Positions 25,855 to 34,446 of a stretch of 64,000 bases of DNA are shown here, piece by piece. The notes beneath the pieces are model-generated. The model was not told the origin of the DNA and ran no database searches. It saw only the letters and a program-made list of their open reading frames with translations. The stretch covers positions 16,102 through 80,101 of the forward strand of contig NZ_WKEQ01000027.1 of assembly GCF_021605415.1 (NCBI RefSeq), given 5' to 3'. Position 1 is the stretch's first letter; the number at the start of each line of letters is the position of its first letter. The position numbers and the translations under genes were made by a program. Source of the DNA: Pseudomonas syringae. GTDB taxonomy: Bacteria > Pseudomonadota > Gammaproteobacteria > Pseudomonadales > Pseudomonadaceae.

Positions 25855-28800
25855 GTGTCGATTCATGTCGCATTGCATCACGTCACGCATTACCGCTACG
25901 ACCGCGCCGTCGAGCTTGGCCCACAAATTGTGCGGTTGCGCCCGGCCGCCCACAGTCGCACGCGGATCCTGTCCTATGCGCTGAAAATCTCCCCCGAGCA
26001 GCATTTCATCAATTGGCAGCAGGATCCCCAGGGCAATTACCTGGCGCGACTGGTGTTCCCGGAGAAAACCGAGGAACTGCGGATCGAAGTCGACCTGCTG
26101 GCGGAGATGGCGGTGTTCAACCCGTTCGACTTTTTCCTTGAGCCCTACGCCGAGAAAATCCCGTTCAACTATGCCGCCGATGAGCAAAAAGAGCTGGCGC
26201 CGTACCTCGAAACCCTGCCGCTGACGCCGAGATTCCAGGCCTATCTGGACGGTATCGACCGCACGCCGCTGCCAGCCGTGGACTTTCTGGTTGCGCTTAA
26301 TCAGCGCCTGAGCGATGACATCGGTTATCTGATCCGTATGGAGCCGGGTGTGCAAACCCCGGAACACACCCTCGAACACGCCTCCGGCTCCTGCCGCGAT
26401 TCGGCGTGGCTGCTGGTGCAGCTGCTGCGTAATCTCGGCTTGGCGGCGCGGTTCGTTTCCGGCTACCTGATTCAACTCACCGCCGACGTGAAAAGCCTCG
26501 ACGGCCCGTCCGGCACTGAGGTGGACTTCACTGATCTGCACGCTTGGTGCGAGGTTTATTTGCCCGGCGCGGGCTGGATCGGCCTCGACGCGACCTCCGG
26601 GCTGTTCGCCGGTGAAGGGCATATTCCGTTGGCCTGTAGTCCCGATCCATCCTCGGCGGCACCGATCAGTGGCTTGGTTGAACCTTGCGAGTGCGAATTC
26701 AGCCACGAAATGTCGGTCGAGCGGATTTGGGAGGCACCGCGGGTCACCAAGCCCTACACCGAGGAACAATGGCTGGCGATTCAAACGCTGGGTCGGCAGA
26801 TCGATGCCGATCTGTTGGAGGGCGACGTGCGCCTGACCATGGGCGGTGAACCGACCTTCGTGTCCATCGATGATCCCGACGGCGCCGAATGGAACACCGC
26901 CGCGCTGGGGCCGGACAAACGCGAACTTTCCGCCGAACTGTTCCAGCGCATGCGCCAGCGTTATGCGCCTGACGGTCTGGTGCATTTTGGCCAGGGCAAG
27001 TGGTATCCCGGCGAGCAACTGCCGCGCTGGTCGCTCAACTGTTACTGGCGGCGCGACGGCGTGCCGATCTGGCACAACAACGCCTTGATTGCCGATGAGC
27101 AACAGGACTACGGCGCTGACGGCGCGCTGGCCGGGCGCTTTCTCGCCAGCGTCGCCGAACGCCTGAAACTGCCGGCGCGCTTTGTCTTTCCGGCCTTTGA
27201 GGACAATTTCTATTACCTCTGGCGCGAGGGCGCGTTGCCGAGCAATGTCAGCGCCGAAGATTCACGCCTGGAAGAACCGCTTGAGCGCGCGCGGTTGCGC
27301 AAAGTGTTCAGCCAGGGGCTGGATAAAGTCATCGGCCAAGTACTGCCGCTGGCCCGTACGGCCAAGGGCGATCAATGGCAGAGCGGGCGCTGGTATCTGC
27401 GTGACGAGCACTGTCGGTTAGTGCCGGGGGACTCGCCGCTGGGCTATCGGCTGCCCCTGGGTTCGCAACCGTGGGTGAAAGCCGCCGAGTATCCGTTTAT
27501 TCACCCACAGGATCCGAATCAGGACTTCGCCGAGCTGCCTGACACGGCGCAACTTGGCAGTCACGGTGACTCTGCCGCGCCGGAAGAGCGCGCGCCAGAG
27601 ATCGACGAATCCGCCGACTGGCTGACCCGCACCGCGTTCTGCGCCGAAGCGCGGGAAGGGCGTTTGTATCTGTTCATGCCGCCGCTGGAGCGCGTCGAGG
27701 ATTATCTGGAACTGGTGGCGGCCATCGAAGCCACCGCTGAAGAACTGCATTGCCCGGTGCTGCTGGAAGGCTATGAACCGCCGAGCGATCCGCGCTTGAG
27801 CAATTTCCGCATCACGCCCGATCCGGGGGTGATTGAAGTCAACGTGCAACCGTCCTCGACCTGGGACGAACTGGTTGAGCGCACGGAGTTTCTCTACGAT
27901 CAGGCGCGACAAAACCGACTGACCACCGAGAAATTTCTGATCGATGGGCGGCACACCGGCACCGGCGGCGGTAATCATTTTGTACTCGGTGGCGCGACGC
28001 CGGCTGACTCACCGTTTTTGCGGCGTCCCGACCTGCTGCGCAGTCTGATCAGTTACTGGCACAACCATCCATCGTTGTCCTATCTGTTTTCCGGATTGTT
28101 CGTTGGCCCGACATCCCAGGCGCCACGTGTCGACGAGGCGCGTAACGACGCCTTGTATGAGCTGGAAATCGCCTTTGCACAAATGCCGGAGCCGGGCGAG
28201 GAATGTGCGCCATGGCTGGTCGATCGGTTGTTGCGTAACCTGCTGATTGATGTCACCGGCAATACCCATCGCGCCGAATTCTGCATCGACAAGCTGTATT
28301 CGCCGGACGGTACCACCGGGCGCCTCGGCCTGCTGGAGTTGCGCGCCTTTGAAATGCCGCCCCACGCACGCATGAGCCTTGTACAACAATTGCTGCTGCG
28401 GGCACTGGTGGCGCGGTTCTGGCGTGAGCCCTATGCGCCAGCGAAACTGGCGCGCTGGGGCACTGAGCTGCATGACCGTTTCATGCTGCCGCACTTTATC
28501 GAGCAGGATTTTGCCGACGTCATTGTTGAACTCAACGCGGCCGGTTATCCGCTGCGGGCCGAGTGGTTCGCCGCGCATCTGGAGTTCCGTTTTCCCAAGG
28601 TCGGTGACTACGCGGTCAACGGTGTCGAGCTGGAGTTGCGCCAGGCGCTTGAGCCTTGGCATGTGCTGGGCGAGGAGGGAGCGGTTGGCGGCACGGTGCG
28701 TTATGTCGATTCATCGCTGGAGCGTTTGCAGGTCAAGCTTACCGGGCTGGCACCGCAGCGTTATTTACTGACATGCAATGGCATTGCGGTGCCACTGCAA

Positions 28801-29130
28801 CCGACCGGGCGGGTGGGGGAGTATGTTGCCGGCGTGCGGTTTCGCGCCTGGCAACCGGCCAACTGCCTGCAACCGACCATCCCGGTGCACGCGCCGCTGG
28901 TGTTCGACTTGCTGGATACGTGGATGGCGCGCTCGCTGGGTGGTTGCCAGTACCACGTCGCGCATCCCGGCGGGCGCAACTACGAAACCTTGCCGGTCAA
29001 TGCCAACGAGGCCGAAAGTCGGCGCATGGCGCGGTTTTTCCGAGTCGGACACACGCCGGGGAAACTTCCTATACCTCAAGTCGAAACGAATGACGAACTG
29101 CCGATGACTCTCGATTTACGACGCTTCTAA
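25855..29130 (+). CDS. Transglutaminase-like / DUF2126 protein
   Basis: A 1091-residue cytoplasmic protein. An N-terminal bacterial transglutaminase-like beta domain (VALHHVTHYRYDRAVELGPQ) and a papain-like transglutaminase core occupy residues 1-290, with triad Cys180 (SGSCRDSAW), His229 (LHAWCEV) and Asp245 (GLDATSG). The rest is DUF2126 (COG4196), which contains the VRLTMGGEPTFVS and IDGRHTGTGGGNHF segments and is thought to carry an amidoligase-like, glutamine-synthetase-type fold. Start GTG 25855 has AGGAGG six bases upstream. It leads the operon with an ATP-grasp/alpha-E gene and a second transglutaminase. Role unknown; modification or cleavage of a peptide is the leading idea in the literature. 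Confidence 0.92.
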   Translation: MSIHVALHHVTHYRYDRAVELGPQIVRLRPAAHSRTRILSYALKISPEQHFINWQQDPQGNYLARLVFPEKTEELRIEVDLLAEMAVFNPFDFFLEPYAEKIPFNYAADEQKELAPYLETLPLTPRFQAYLDGIDRTPLPAVDFLVALNQRLSDDIGYLIRMEPGVQTPEHTLEHASGSCRDSAWLLVQLLRNLGLAARFVSGYLIQLTADVKSLDGPSGTEVDFTDLHAWCEVYLPGAGWIGLDATSGLFAGEGHIPLACSPDPSSAAPISGLVEPCECEFSHEMSVERIWEAPRVTKPYTEEQWLAIQTLGRQIDADLLEGDVRLTMGGEPTFVSIDDPDGAEWNTAALGPDKRELSAELFQRMRQRYAPDGLVHFGQGKWYPGEQLPRWSLNCYWRRDGVPIWHNNALIADEQQDYGADGALAGRFLASVAERLKLPARFVFPAFEDNFYYLWREGALPSNVSAEDSRLEEPLERARLRKVFSQGLDKVIGQVLPLARTAKGDQWQSGRWYLRDEHCRLVPGDSPLGYRLPLGSQPWVKAAEYPFIHPQDPNQDFAELPDTAQLGSHGDSAAPEERAPEIDESADWLTRTAFCAEAREGRLYLFMPPLERVEDYLELVAAIEATAEELHCPVLLEGYEPPSDPRLSNFRITPDPGVIEVNVQPSSTWDELVERTEFLYDQARQNRLTTEKFLIDGRHTGTGGGNHFVLGGATPADSPFLRRPDLLRSLISYWHNHPSLSYLFSGLFVGPTSQAPRVDEARNDALYELEIAFAQMPEPGEECAPWLVDRLLRNLLIDVTGNTHRAEFCIDKLYSPDGTTGRLGLLELRAFEMPPHARMSLVQQLLLRALVARFWREPYAPAKLARWGTELHDRFMLPHFIEQDFADVIVELNAAGYPLRAEWFAAHLEFRFPKVGDYAVNGVELELRQALEPWHVLGEEGAVGGTVRYVDSSLERLQVKLTGLAPQRYLLTCNGIAVPLQPTGRVGEYVAGVRFRAWQPANCLQPTIPVHAPLVFDLLDTWMARSLGGCQYHVAHPGGRNYETLPVNANEAESRRMARFFRVGHTPGKLPIPQVETNDELPMTLDLRRF

Positions 29131-29218
29131 ACCGTACACGACGCTCGGATTTTTCCGATATCCGGGCGTCATGTGCCTGCGTTAGTCTGACTGTTCTTTG
29201 CTGTCTGCCGAGCTTTCC

Positions 29219-31705
29219 ATGCCTGACCTGTTAGACCGCTACCCGCTGACGGCGGGCACTTATCACGAACTGCTCGACGACAGTGGCGCAGTGCGCCCGC
29301 ATTGGCGACGGCTATTCGATCAATTGCAGCGCAGCACCCCGGCTCAGCTGGTGCAGCGTCAGGCACTGCTGGCTCGGCAGATTCAGGAAAACGGTGTCAC
29401 CTATAACGTCTACGCCGACCCCAAGGGGGCGGATCGTCCGTGGGAACTGGATCTGTTGCCCCACGTGATCGCGGCAGACGAGTGGCAGCAACTCTCGGCG
29501 GGGATTGCCCAGCGCGCACGACTGCTCAACGCGGTGCTGGCGGATCTGTACGGTCCGCAACGGCTGATTGCCGAAGGCCTGTTGCCGGCGGAGCTGGTAT
29601 TCGGGCACAACAATTTTCTCTGGCCCTGTCAGGGTATTTCACCGCCCGACGGGGTTTTTCTGCATCTGTACGCCGTGGATTTGGCGCGCACCCCGGACGG
29701 TCGCTGGTGGGTCACGGCAGATCGCACCCAGGCACCGTCAGGCGCCGGTTATGCGCTGGAAAACCGCACCATCGTGTCCCGGGCGTTTCCCGAGTTGTAC
29801 CGCGACCTGAAAGTGCAGCATCTGGCCGGTTTTTTTCGCACCTTGCAGGAAACCCTGGCCCGTCAGGCCCCCAGCGATGAGGAAGCGCCGCTGATCGTGC
29901 TGCTGACGCCCGGACGTTTCAACGAGAGCTATTTCGAACACCTTTATCTGGCGCGTCAGCTCGGCTATCCGCTGGTCGAAGGCAGTGACCTGACGGTGCG
30001 TGATGCCACGGTCTATTTGAAAACCCTGAGCGGACTGCGGCGGGTACACGCAATCATGCGGCGCCTCGACGATGACTTTTGCGATCCGCTGGAGTTGCGC
30101 ACCGACTCGGCGCTGGGCGTCCCGGGTTTGCTCGAAGCGGTGCGACAGGGTCGAGTACTGGTGGCCAATGCGCTGGGCAGCGGCGTGCTGGAGTCGCCGG
30201 GACTTCTCGGGTTTCTGCCGGGGATCAATCAATACCTGTTCAATGAAGAACTGATCCTGCCGTCGATTGCGACCTGGTGGTGCGGCGAAGCGCCGGTACT
30301 GGCTCAGGCGCTGGAAAAACTCCCGGAACTGCTGATCAAACCGGCCTTTCCTTCGCAAAGCTTCGCACCGGTTTTTGGTCGGGACTTAGATCAAACACAG
30401 CGCCAGGCGCTGGCCGCACGCATGCAGGCACGACCTTACGCCTATGTCGCGCAGGAACTCGCGCAGTTGTCACAAGCGCCAGTCTGGCAAGCGGAAGACG
30501 GCCAGTTGCAACCTCGCGCCATCGGCATGCGGGTCTATGCGGTGGCGGGTCATGACGGTTATCGCGTGCTCCCTGGTGGACTGACGCGAGTGGCCGCTGA
30601 TGCTGACGCCGAAGTGGTGTCAATGCAGCGTGGCGGGGCGAGCAAAGACACTTGGGCGCTCGGCGATCGACCACCCAGCGGCGAACAGTGGAAAACTCAG
30701 CGCAATATCGGCGTGCATGACCTGGTGCGACGCGATCCGTACCTGCCATCGCGTGTAGTGGAAAACCTGTTCTGGTTTGGTCGTTATTGCGAGCGCTGTG
30801 ATGACAGCGCGCGACTTTTGCGGATCATGCTCGCGCGCTATGTCGATGGCGATGATCCGCAAGCCCTGCAAGCGGCGGTCGAGCTTGGCGAACGACTGAT
30901 GTTGTTGCCTGAAGAAGGCGAATTGCCGGAGCGTCTGCTGGCGGCGTTGCTCGGTGAAGACTGGTCGTTCAGCCTGCGCTCCAACTTGCAACGCTTGCAA
31001 TGGGCGGCTTCGCAAGTGCGCGGCAAACTGTCCCGGGAAAACTGGCAGGCATTGGTGGAGCTGCAGCGTGAAGCCGCCGAACTGGACACCGACGAACCGG
31101 ATTTCGGCGAGTTGCTCGATTTCCTCAATCGCTTGGTGATGTCCCTGGCGGCGCTGTCCGGATTTGCCTTGGATGACATGACCCGTGACGAAGGCTGGCG
31201 CTTCCTGATGATCGGCCGGCGCATCGAACGCCTGCAGTTTCTCAGCAGCAGCCTGGCGGGATTTCTGCGCGGTGCCGGGGCATTCGATCAGGCCGGGCTG
31301 GAGTGGCTGCTTGAATTGGGCAACAGCAGCATCACCTATCGCTCGCGTTATTTGGCGGTCGCGCAATTGATCCCGGTGCTCGACCTGTTGCTGCTGGACG
31401 AACAGAACCCCCATGCGGTGTTGTTCCAGTTGAAACTGGTCACCCGAACGCTCAAGCGTCTTAACGACGATTTTGGCGTGCCAAGAGAGCCGGGGCTGCC
31501 GCAACTGGTCGAGCGACTGGCGCGGTTTGATCTCGGTTGCCTGGAGAATCCGCTGTTCGGCGAGGCCAGTGTTCGCGCCGCGCTGGAGGGATTGGCTGAT
31601 TTGCTGCAGGCGATTGCCGATGTCAGCGGGCAGGTGTCGGATCGTCTTGCCTTGCGCCATTTTGCCCATGTCGATGACGTCAGCCAGCGCACGGTGTCCG
31701 TCTGA
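29219..31705 (+). CDS. Circularly permuted ATP-grasp / alpha-E fusion protein
   Basis: An 828-residue fusion. The first ~490 residues are the circularly permuted type 2 ATP-grasp domain (COG2308; HNNFLWPCQGI, the WVTADRTQAPSGAGYALENR stretch and RPYAYVAQE), and the last ~310 residues are the helical alpha-E domain (COG2307; VVENLFWFGRYCERCDDSARLLRI). In many bacteria these are two genes; here they are one chain. ATP-grasp enzymes form amide or peptide bonds using ATP. The ATG at 29219 fits the MPDLLDRYP start. It lies 88 bases after the DUF2126 gene and overlaps the next gene by one base. Confidence 0.93.
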   Translation: MPDLLDRYPLTAGTYHELLDDSGAVRPHWRRLFDQLQRSTPAQLVQRQALLARQIQENGVTYNVYADPKGADRPWELDLLPHVIAADEWQQLSAGIAQRARLLNAVLADLYGPQRLIAEGLLPAELVFGHNNFLWPCQGISPPDGVFLHLYAVDLARTPDGRWWVTADRTQAPSGAGYALENRTIVSRAFPELYRDLKVQHLAGFFRTLQETLARQAPSDEEAPLIVLLTPGRFNESYFEHLYLARQLGYPLVEGSDLTVRDATVYLKTLSGLRRVHAIMRRLDDDFCDPLELRTDSALGVPGLLEAVRQGRVLVANALGSGVLESPGLLGFLPGINQYLFNEELILPSIATWWCGEAPVLAQALEKLPELLIKPAFPSQSFAPVFGRDLDQTQRQALAARMQARPYAYVAQELAQLSQAPVWQAEDGQLQPRAIGMRVYAVAGHDGYRVLPGGLTRVAADADAEVVSMQRGGASKDTWALGDRPPSGEQWKTQRNIGVHDLVRRDPYLPSRVVENLFWFGRYCERCDDSARLLRIMLARYVDGDDPQALQAAVELGERLMLLPEEGELPERLLAALLGEDWSFSLRSNLQRLQWAASQVRGKLSRENWQALVELQREAAELDTDEPDFGELLDFLNRLVMSLAALSGFALDDMTRDEGWRFLMIGRRIERLQFLSSSLAGFLRGAGAFDQAGLEWLLELGNSSITYRSRYLAVAQLIPVLDLLLLDEQNPHAVLFQLKLVTRTLKRLNDDFGVPREPGLPQLVERLARFDLGCLENPLFGEASVRAALEGLADLLQAIADVSGQVSDRLALRHFAHVDDVSQRTVSV

Positions 31706-32595
31706 TGAGTGCTCACTATCAAATCCTTCACGACACCTGCTATCGCTACGACAGCCCGGTTTCCCTTGCTCAACAACTGGCGCACCTGTGGCCGCGTGAA
31801 TGCGCCTGGCAACGTTGCAGTGAGCAGAGTTTGCAGATCAGTCCGCCACCGACGTCGCGCCGTGACGAACTGGACGTGTTCGGCAATCCGGTGACCCGGT
31901 TGGCGTTCGAGCGGCCCCACGATGAATTGCAGGTCAATGCACGGCTGACGGTGGAAGTGCTGTCGCGGCCGGTGGCGGATTTCAATCTGTCCCCGGCGTG
32001 GGAGTCGACCCGCCAGGCGTTGACCTACAGCAGTCAGCGGTTGTCTGCCGAAATGCTGGACGCTTGCCGTTATCGTTTTGAGTCACCGTACGTGCATCTC
32101 AAGCGCGACTTTGTTGAGTTTGCCGAAAGCTGTTTCCCGGCGGGGCGGCCAATGTTGCTGGGGGTGCAGGCGTTGATGGAAAAGATCCACGGCGAGTTCA
32201 CATTCGATGCCGAAGCGACCCAGGTGGCGACGCCGTTGGTGGAAGTGCTGGAGCGGCGGCGCGGTGTCTGTCAGGACTTTGCGCATCTGATGCTGGCGTG
32301 CGTGCGCTCCCGGGGGTTGGCGGCGCGATACATCAGTGGCTATCTGCTGACCCAGCCGCCACCGGGGCAGCCACGGCTGATCGGCGCCGACGCGTCCCAT
32401 GCCTGGGTGTCGGTGTTCTGTCCGGTACTGGGTTGGGTGGATTTCGATCCGACGAACAATGTGCAGCCGGCGCTGGAGCACATCACCTTGGCCTGGGGCC
32501 GGGATTTTTCCGATGTGTCGCCGTTGCGAGGGGTGATTCTGGGAGGCGGGAGTCATGATCCCGAAGTGAGCGTCACCGTGATGCCATTAAAATAA
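31705..32595 (+). CDS. Transglutaminase family protein
   Basis: A 296-residue protein with the bacterial transglutaminase-like N-terminal domain (residues 1-85, YQILHDTCYRYDSPVSLAQQ) and a transglutaminase core with Cys189 (RGVCQDFAHL), His232 (DASHAWVSV) and Asp248 (VDFDPTNN). No signal peptide, so it acts in the cytoplasm. Its ATG overlaps the stop of the ATP-grasp gene (TGATG). It closes the operon. Transglutaminase-fold enzymes of this type can act as peptidases or amide-transfer enzymes; the substrate is not known. Confidence 0.93.
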   Translation: MSAHYQILHDTCYRYDSPVSLAQQLAHLWPRECAWQRCSEQSLQISPPPTSRRDELDVFGNPVTRLAFERPHDELQVNARLTVEVLSRPVADFNLSPAWESTRQALTYSSQRLSAEMLDACRYRFESPYVHLKRDFVEFAESCFPAGRPMLLGVQALMEKIHGEFTFDAEATQVATPLVEVLERRRGVCQDFAHLMLACVRSRGLAARYISGYLLTQPPPGQPRLIGADASHAWVSVFCPVLGWVDFDPTNNVQPALEHITLAWGRDFSDVSPLRGVILGGGSHDPEVSVTVMPLK

Positions 32596-32604
32596 TGCGA
32601 TCCA

Positions 32605-32699
32605 GTGTAGGCGTGAGCTTGCTCGCGATAGCGGTCGTTCAGTCGACAGTGACGCTGAATGGTAAACCGCATTCACGAGCAGGCTCGCTCCTACAGGGG
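32605..32699. repeat. REP pair (BIME) after the transglutaminase operon
   Basis: GTAGGCGTGAGCTTGCTCGC (about 32607-32626) and, inverted, ACGAGCAGGCTCGCTCCTAC (about 32674-32693). Same family as 9763-9830, again in the 3' gap of convergent genes. Confidence 0.85.
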
Positions 32700-32707
32700 A
32701 TGGCGAA

Positions 32708-32887
32708 TCAAGCGTCCGGCGCTTTCTCTTCCGGTGCATCAACATCATCTGCTTCAGCCACTTCACCCTCAGGGTTCAGTGCCGTTTCTTCAGCCATTTG
32801 CTTCTTGCGCTGAAGCTTTTCCTCTTTCTTTTGCTCCTTGGCCAGGTCTCGTTGACGTTTGGCGAAAGAATAATTGGGTTTGGCCAT
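32708..32887 (-). CDS. Small conserved hypothetical protein
   Basis: A 59-residue, highly charged protein: a basic first half (MAKPNYSFAKRQRDLAKEQK followed by KEEKLQRKK) and an acidic second half rich in Glu, Asp and Ala. AGGATCG precedes the ATG at 32887. Proteins with this MAKPNYSFAKRQRDLAKEQKK start are widespread in proteobacteria and unassigned. It is 68 bases downstream of the LOG-family gene and probably shares its transcript. The split charge suggests nucleic acid or ribosome contact, which is only a guess. Confidence 0.8.
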   Translation of the reverse strand: MAKPNYSFAKRQRDLAKEQKKEEKLQRKKQMAEETALNPEGEVAEADDVDAPEEKAPDA

Positions 32888-32955
32888 GGGCGATCCTCTA
32901 GGGTCGAAGGTGAAGTTGAGCGGCGCGTATTCTGCCTTGTATCGGTGCCGGGCGG

Positions 32956-33543
32956 TTAGCCGGGATTTTGCTCGATCCACTTTGGCATCACGGTCGGCTC
33001 CCAACGATTGAGGGCATCCAGCAGGTTTTGCGGCGATTCGCTCACTTGCAGCATGTCACGGTGTGGTACACGAACGAAGCCTTCGCCGACGATGTGATCG
33101 AGAAATGCGGTGAGTTTGCTGTAGAAACCGTTCACTTCCATCAGGCCCAGCGGCTTGCCGTGGTAACCGAGTTGGCCCCATGTCCAGACTTCGAACAGTT
33201 CCTCCAGCGTGCCGAGGCCACCGGGCAGGGCGATGAATGCATCGCTGAGTTCAGCCATCCGCGCCTTGCGTGCGTGCATGCCGTCCACGACTTCGAGACG
33301 GGTCAGGTGTTTGTGACCGATTTCCTTGTCCATCAGACTCTGCGGGATGATGCCGATCACGTCTCCACCGGCCTCCAGCGCGGCGTCGGCCACGATACCC
33401 ATCAGCCCCACGGCGCCACCGCCATACACCAGGGTCAACTTTCGTTCGGCCAATGCCCGTCCGAGGGCGACGGCGGCTGCGGTGTAGGCCGGGTCAGTGC
33501 CGGCACTGGCACCGCAAAATACACAAACGGATCTTAACGACAT
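32956..33543 (-). CDS. LOG family protein (TIGR00730), nucleoside monophosphate phosphoribohydrolase
   Basis: A 195-residue Rossmann-fold protein of the lysine-decarboxylase-like/LOG family. The nucleotide loop PGGLGTLEELFEVWTWGQLG (PGGxGTxxE) near residue 110 and the N-terminal VCVFCGASAGTDPAY mark it as a cytokinin riboside 5'-monophosphate phosphoribohydrolase-type enzyme, which releases a base from a nucleoside monophosphate. In bacteria outside plants the natural substrate is likely AMP or another nucleotide. The old name lysine decarboxylase is misleading for this family. Confidence 0.92.
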   Translation of the reverse strand: MSLRSVCVFCGASAGTDPAYTAAAVALGRALAERKLTLVYGGGAVGLMGIVADAALEAGGDVIGIIPQSLMDKEIGHKHLTRLEVVDGMHARKARMAELSDAFIALPGGLGTLEELFEVWTWGQLGYHGKPLGLMEVNGFYSKLTAFLDHIVGEGFVRVPHRDMLQVSESPQNLLDALNRWEPTVMPKWIEQNPG

Positions 33544-33603
33544 GCCTTGCCCCTGGGTCGATCAGGCCCACAGAGTAAAGGCAGGCAGGCCTCGCTCCAA
33601 GCG

Positions 33604-33702
33604 CTAAACGTCGCGGCGCGGTGTTTCATAACTGCCGCTGGCGCCGCTGGCGCCGCAGGCATAAGCGGCAAGCAAACTGCACAGCAGACTGTTGAGAGAC
33701 AT
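33604..33702 (-). CDS. Possible 32-residue small protein
   Basis: A short frame beginning MSLNSLLCSLLAAYACGASG, then SGSYETPRRDV. The first 20 residues could form a small hydrophobic helix with two cysteines, as in a short membrane peptide or a truncated lipoprotein signal. GGAG lies nine bases before the ATG, after a C7 tract. It is upstream of and codirectional with the LOG gene. No homology is recognised, so it may not be real. Confidence 0.35.
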   Translation of the reverse strand: MSLNSLLCSLLAAYACGASGASGSYETPRRDV

Positions 33703-33798
33703 GGGGGGGACGCTCCAATGATTGACGATGCGCCGATCATAAGCTCGGGCTAGACATCTGGCCGGTTGAATGTTTCGATGAGCGTCATAGCCTGAAAG

Positions 33799-33808
33799 TT
33801 GTATACAA
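33799..33808. promoter_or_regulatory. Palindrome TTGTATACAA upstream of azurin
   Basis: A perfect 10-bp palindrome 90-99 bases before the azurin ATG. It has the GT...AC form of GntR-type operators. Directly after it, TTGAT-GCAA-GTCAT (33812-33825) matches 8 of 10 defined positions of the ANR/FNR box TTGATN4ATCAA; azurin is ANR-controlled in P. aeruginosa. Both calls are by eye. Confidence 0.4.
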
Positions 33809-33897
33809 TTTTTGATGCAAGTCATAGGAACTTGCGAAGATTTCAGGCAGTCTTTCAACCATTCGTGTTTTTGTTAACCCTGCCTTGGAGATTCACC

Positions 33898-34344
33898 ATG
33901 TTTTCCAAAGTTGTTGCGGTATCCCTGCTGGCCCTGGCGAGCAGCCAATTGATGGCTGCCGAGTGCAAAACCACCGTTGATTCTACTGACCAGATGTCCT
34001 TCAACACCAAGGACATCGTGATCGACAAGAGCTGCAAGACGTTCACCGTCGAACTGACCCACTCCGGCAACCTGCCGAAGAACGTCATGGGCCACAACCT
34101 GGTGATCAGCAAAGAAGCTGACATGCAGCCGATCGCCACCGACGGCCTGGCAGCCGGCATCGACAAGAGCTACCTGAAGGACGGTGATGCGCGCATCATC
34201 GCCCACACCAAAATCATCGGCGCCAAGGAAACCGACTCGGTGACCTTCGATGTATCCAAACTCGACGCAGCTGAAAAATACGGTTTCTTCTGCTCGTTCC
34301 CGGGCCACATCTCGATGATGAAAGGCACCGTGACCCTGAAGTAA
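33898..34344 (+). CDS. azu: Azurin, periplasmic blue copper protein
   Basis: A 148-residue precursor with a 20-residue Sec signal peptide (cleavage LMA/AECKT) and a 128-residue mature cupredoxin that shuttles electrons in the periplasm, classically to nitrite reductase or cytochrome oxidase. All type 1 copper ligands are present: His46, Cys112, His117 and Met121 of the mature form (precursor 66, 132, 137, 141) plus the Cys3-Cys26 disulfide. GGAG lies eight bases before the ATG. It is a single-gene unit with its own terminator. No denitrification genes are in the window. Confidence 0.97.
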   Translation: MFSKVVAVSLLALASSQLMAAECKTTVDSTDQMSFNTKDIVIDKSCKTFTVELTHSGNLPKNVMGHNLVISKEADMQPIATDGLAAGIDKSYLKDGDARIIAHTKIIGAKETDSVTFDVSKLDAAEKYGFFCSFPGHISMMKGTVTLK

Positions 34345-34396
34345 TCAGGCACACCGCGAAGAGGCCATCAGCGTGAATACATCTGTTGGCCAGAGA

Positions 34397-34432
34397 AAAG
34401 CCCGCTGGGGATCATTCCTCAGCGGGCTTTTT
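34397..34432. terminator. Bidirectional terminator between azu and nadE
   Basis: AAAGCCCGCTG and CAGCGGGCTTT pair, with T5 on the plus side and A4 on the other; it can end both the azurin transcript and the convergent pncB-nadE transcript. Confidence 0.9.
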
Positions 34433-34446
34433 CATTCAACGATCCA

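Noticed and set aside
23315..25873. Very long minus-strand open frame (852 codons) opposite the ygiQ-like gene
   Set aside because: It is antisense to a well-conserved radical SAM gene; high third-position GC opens the opposite frame. The translation is compositionally odd and matches no family.
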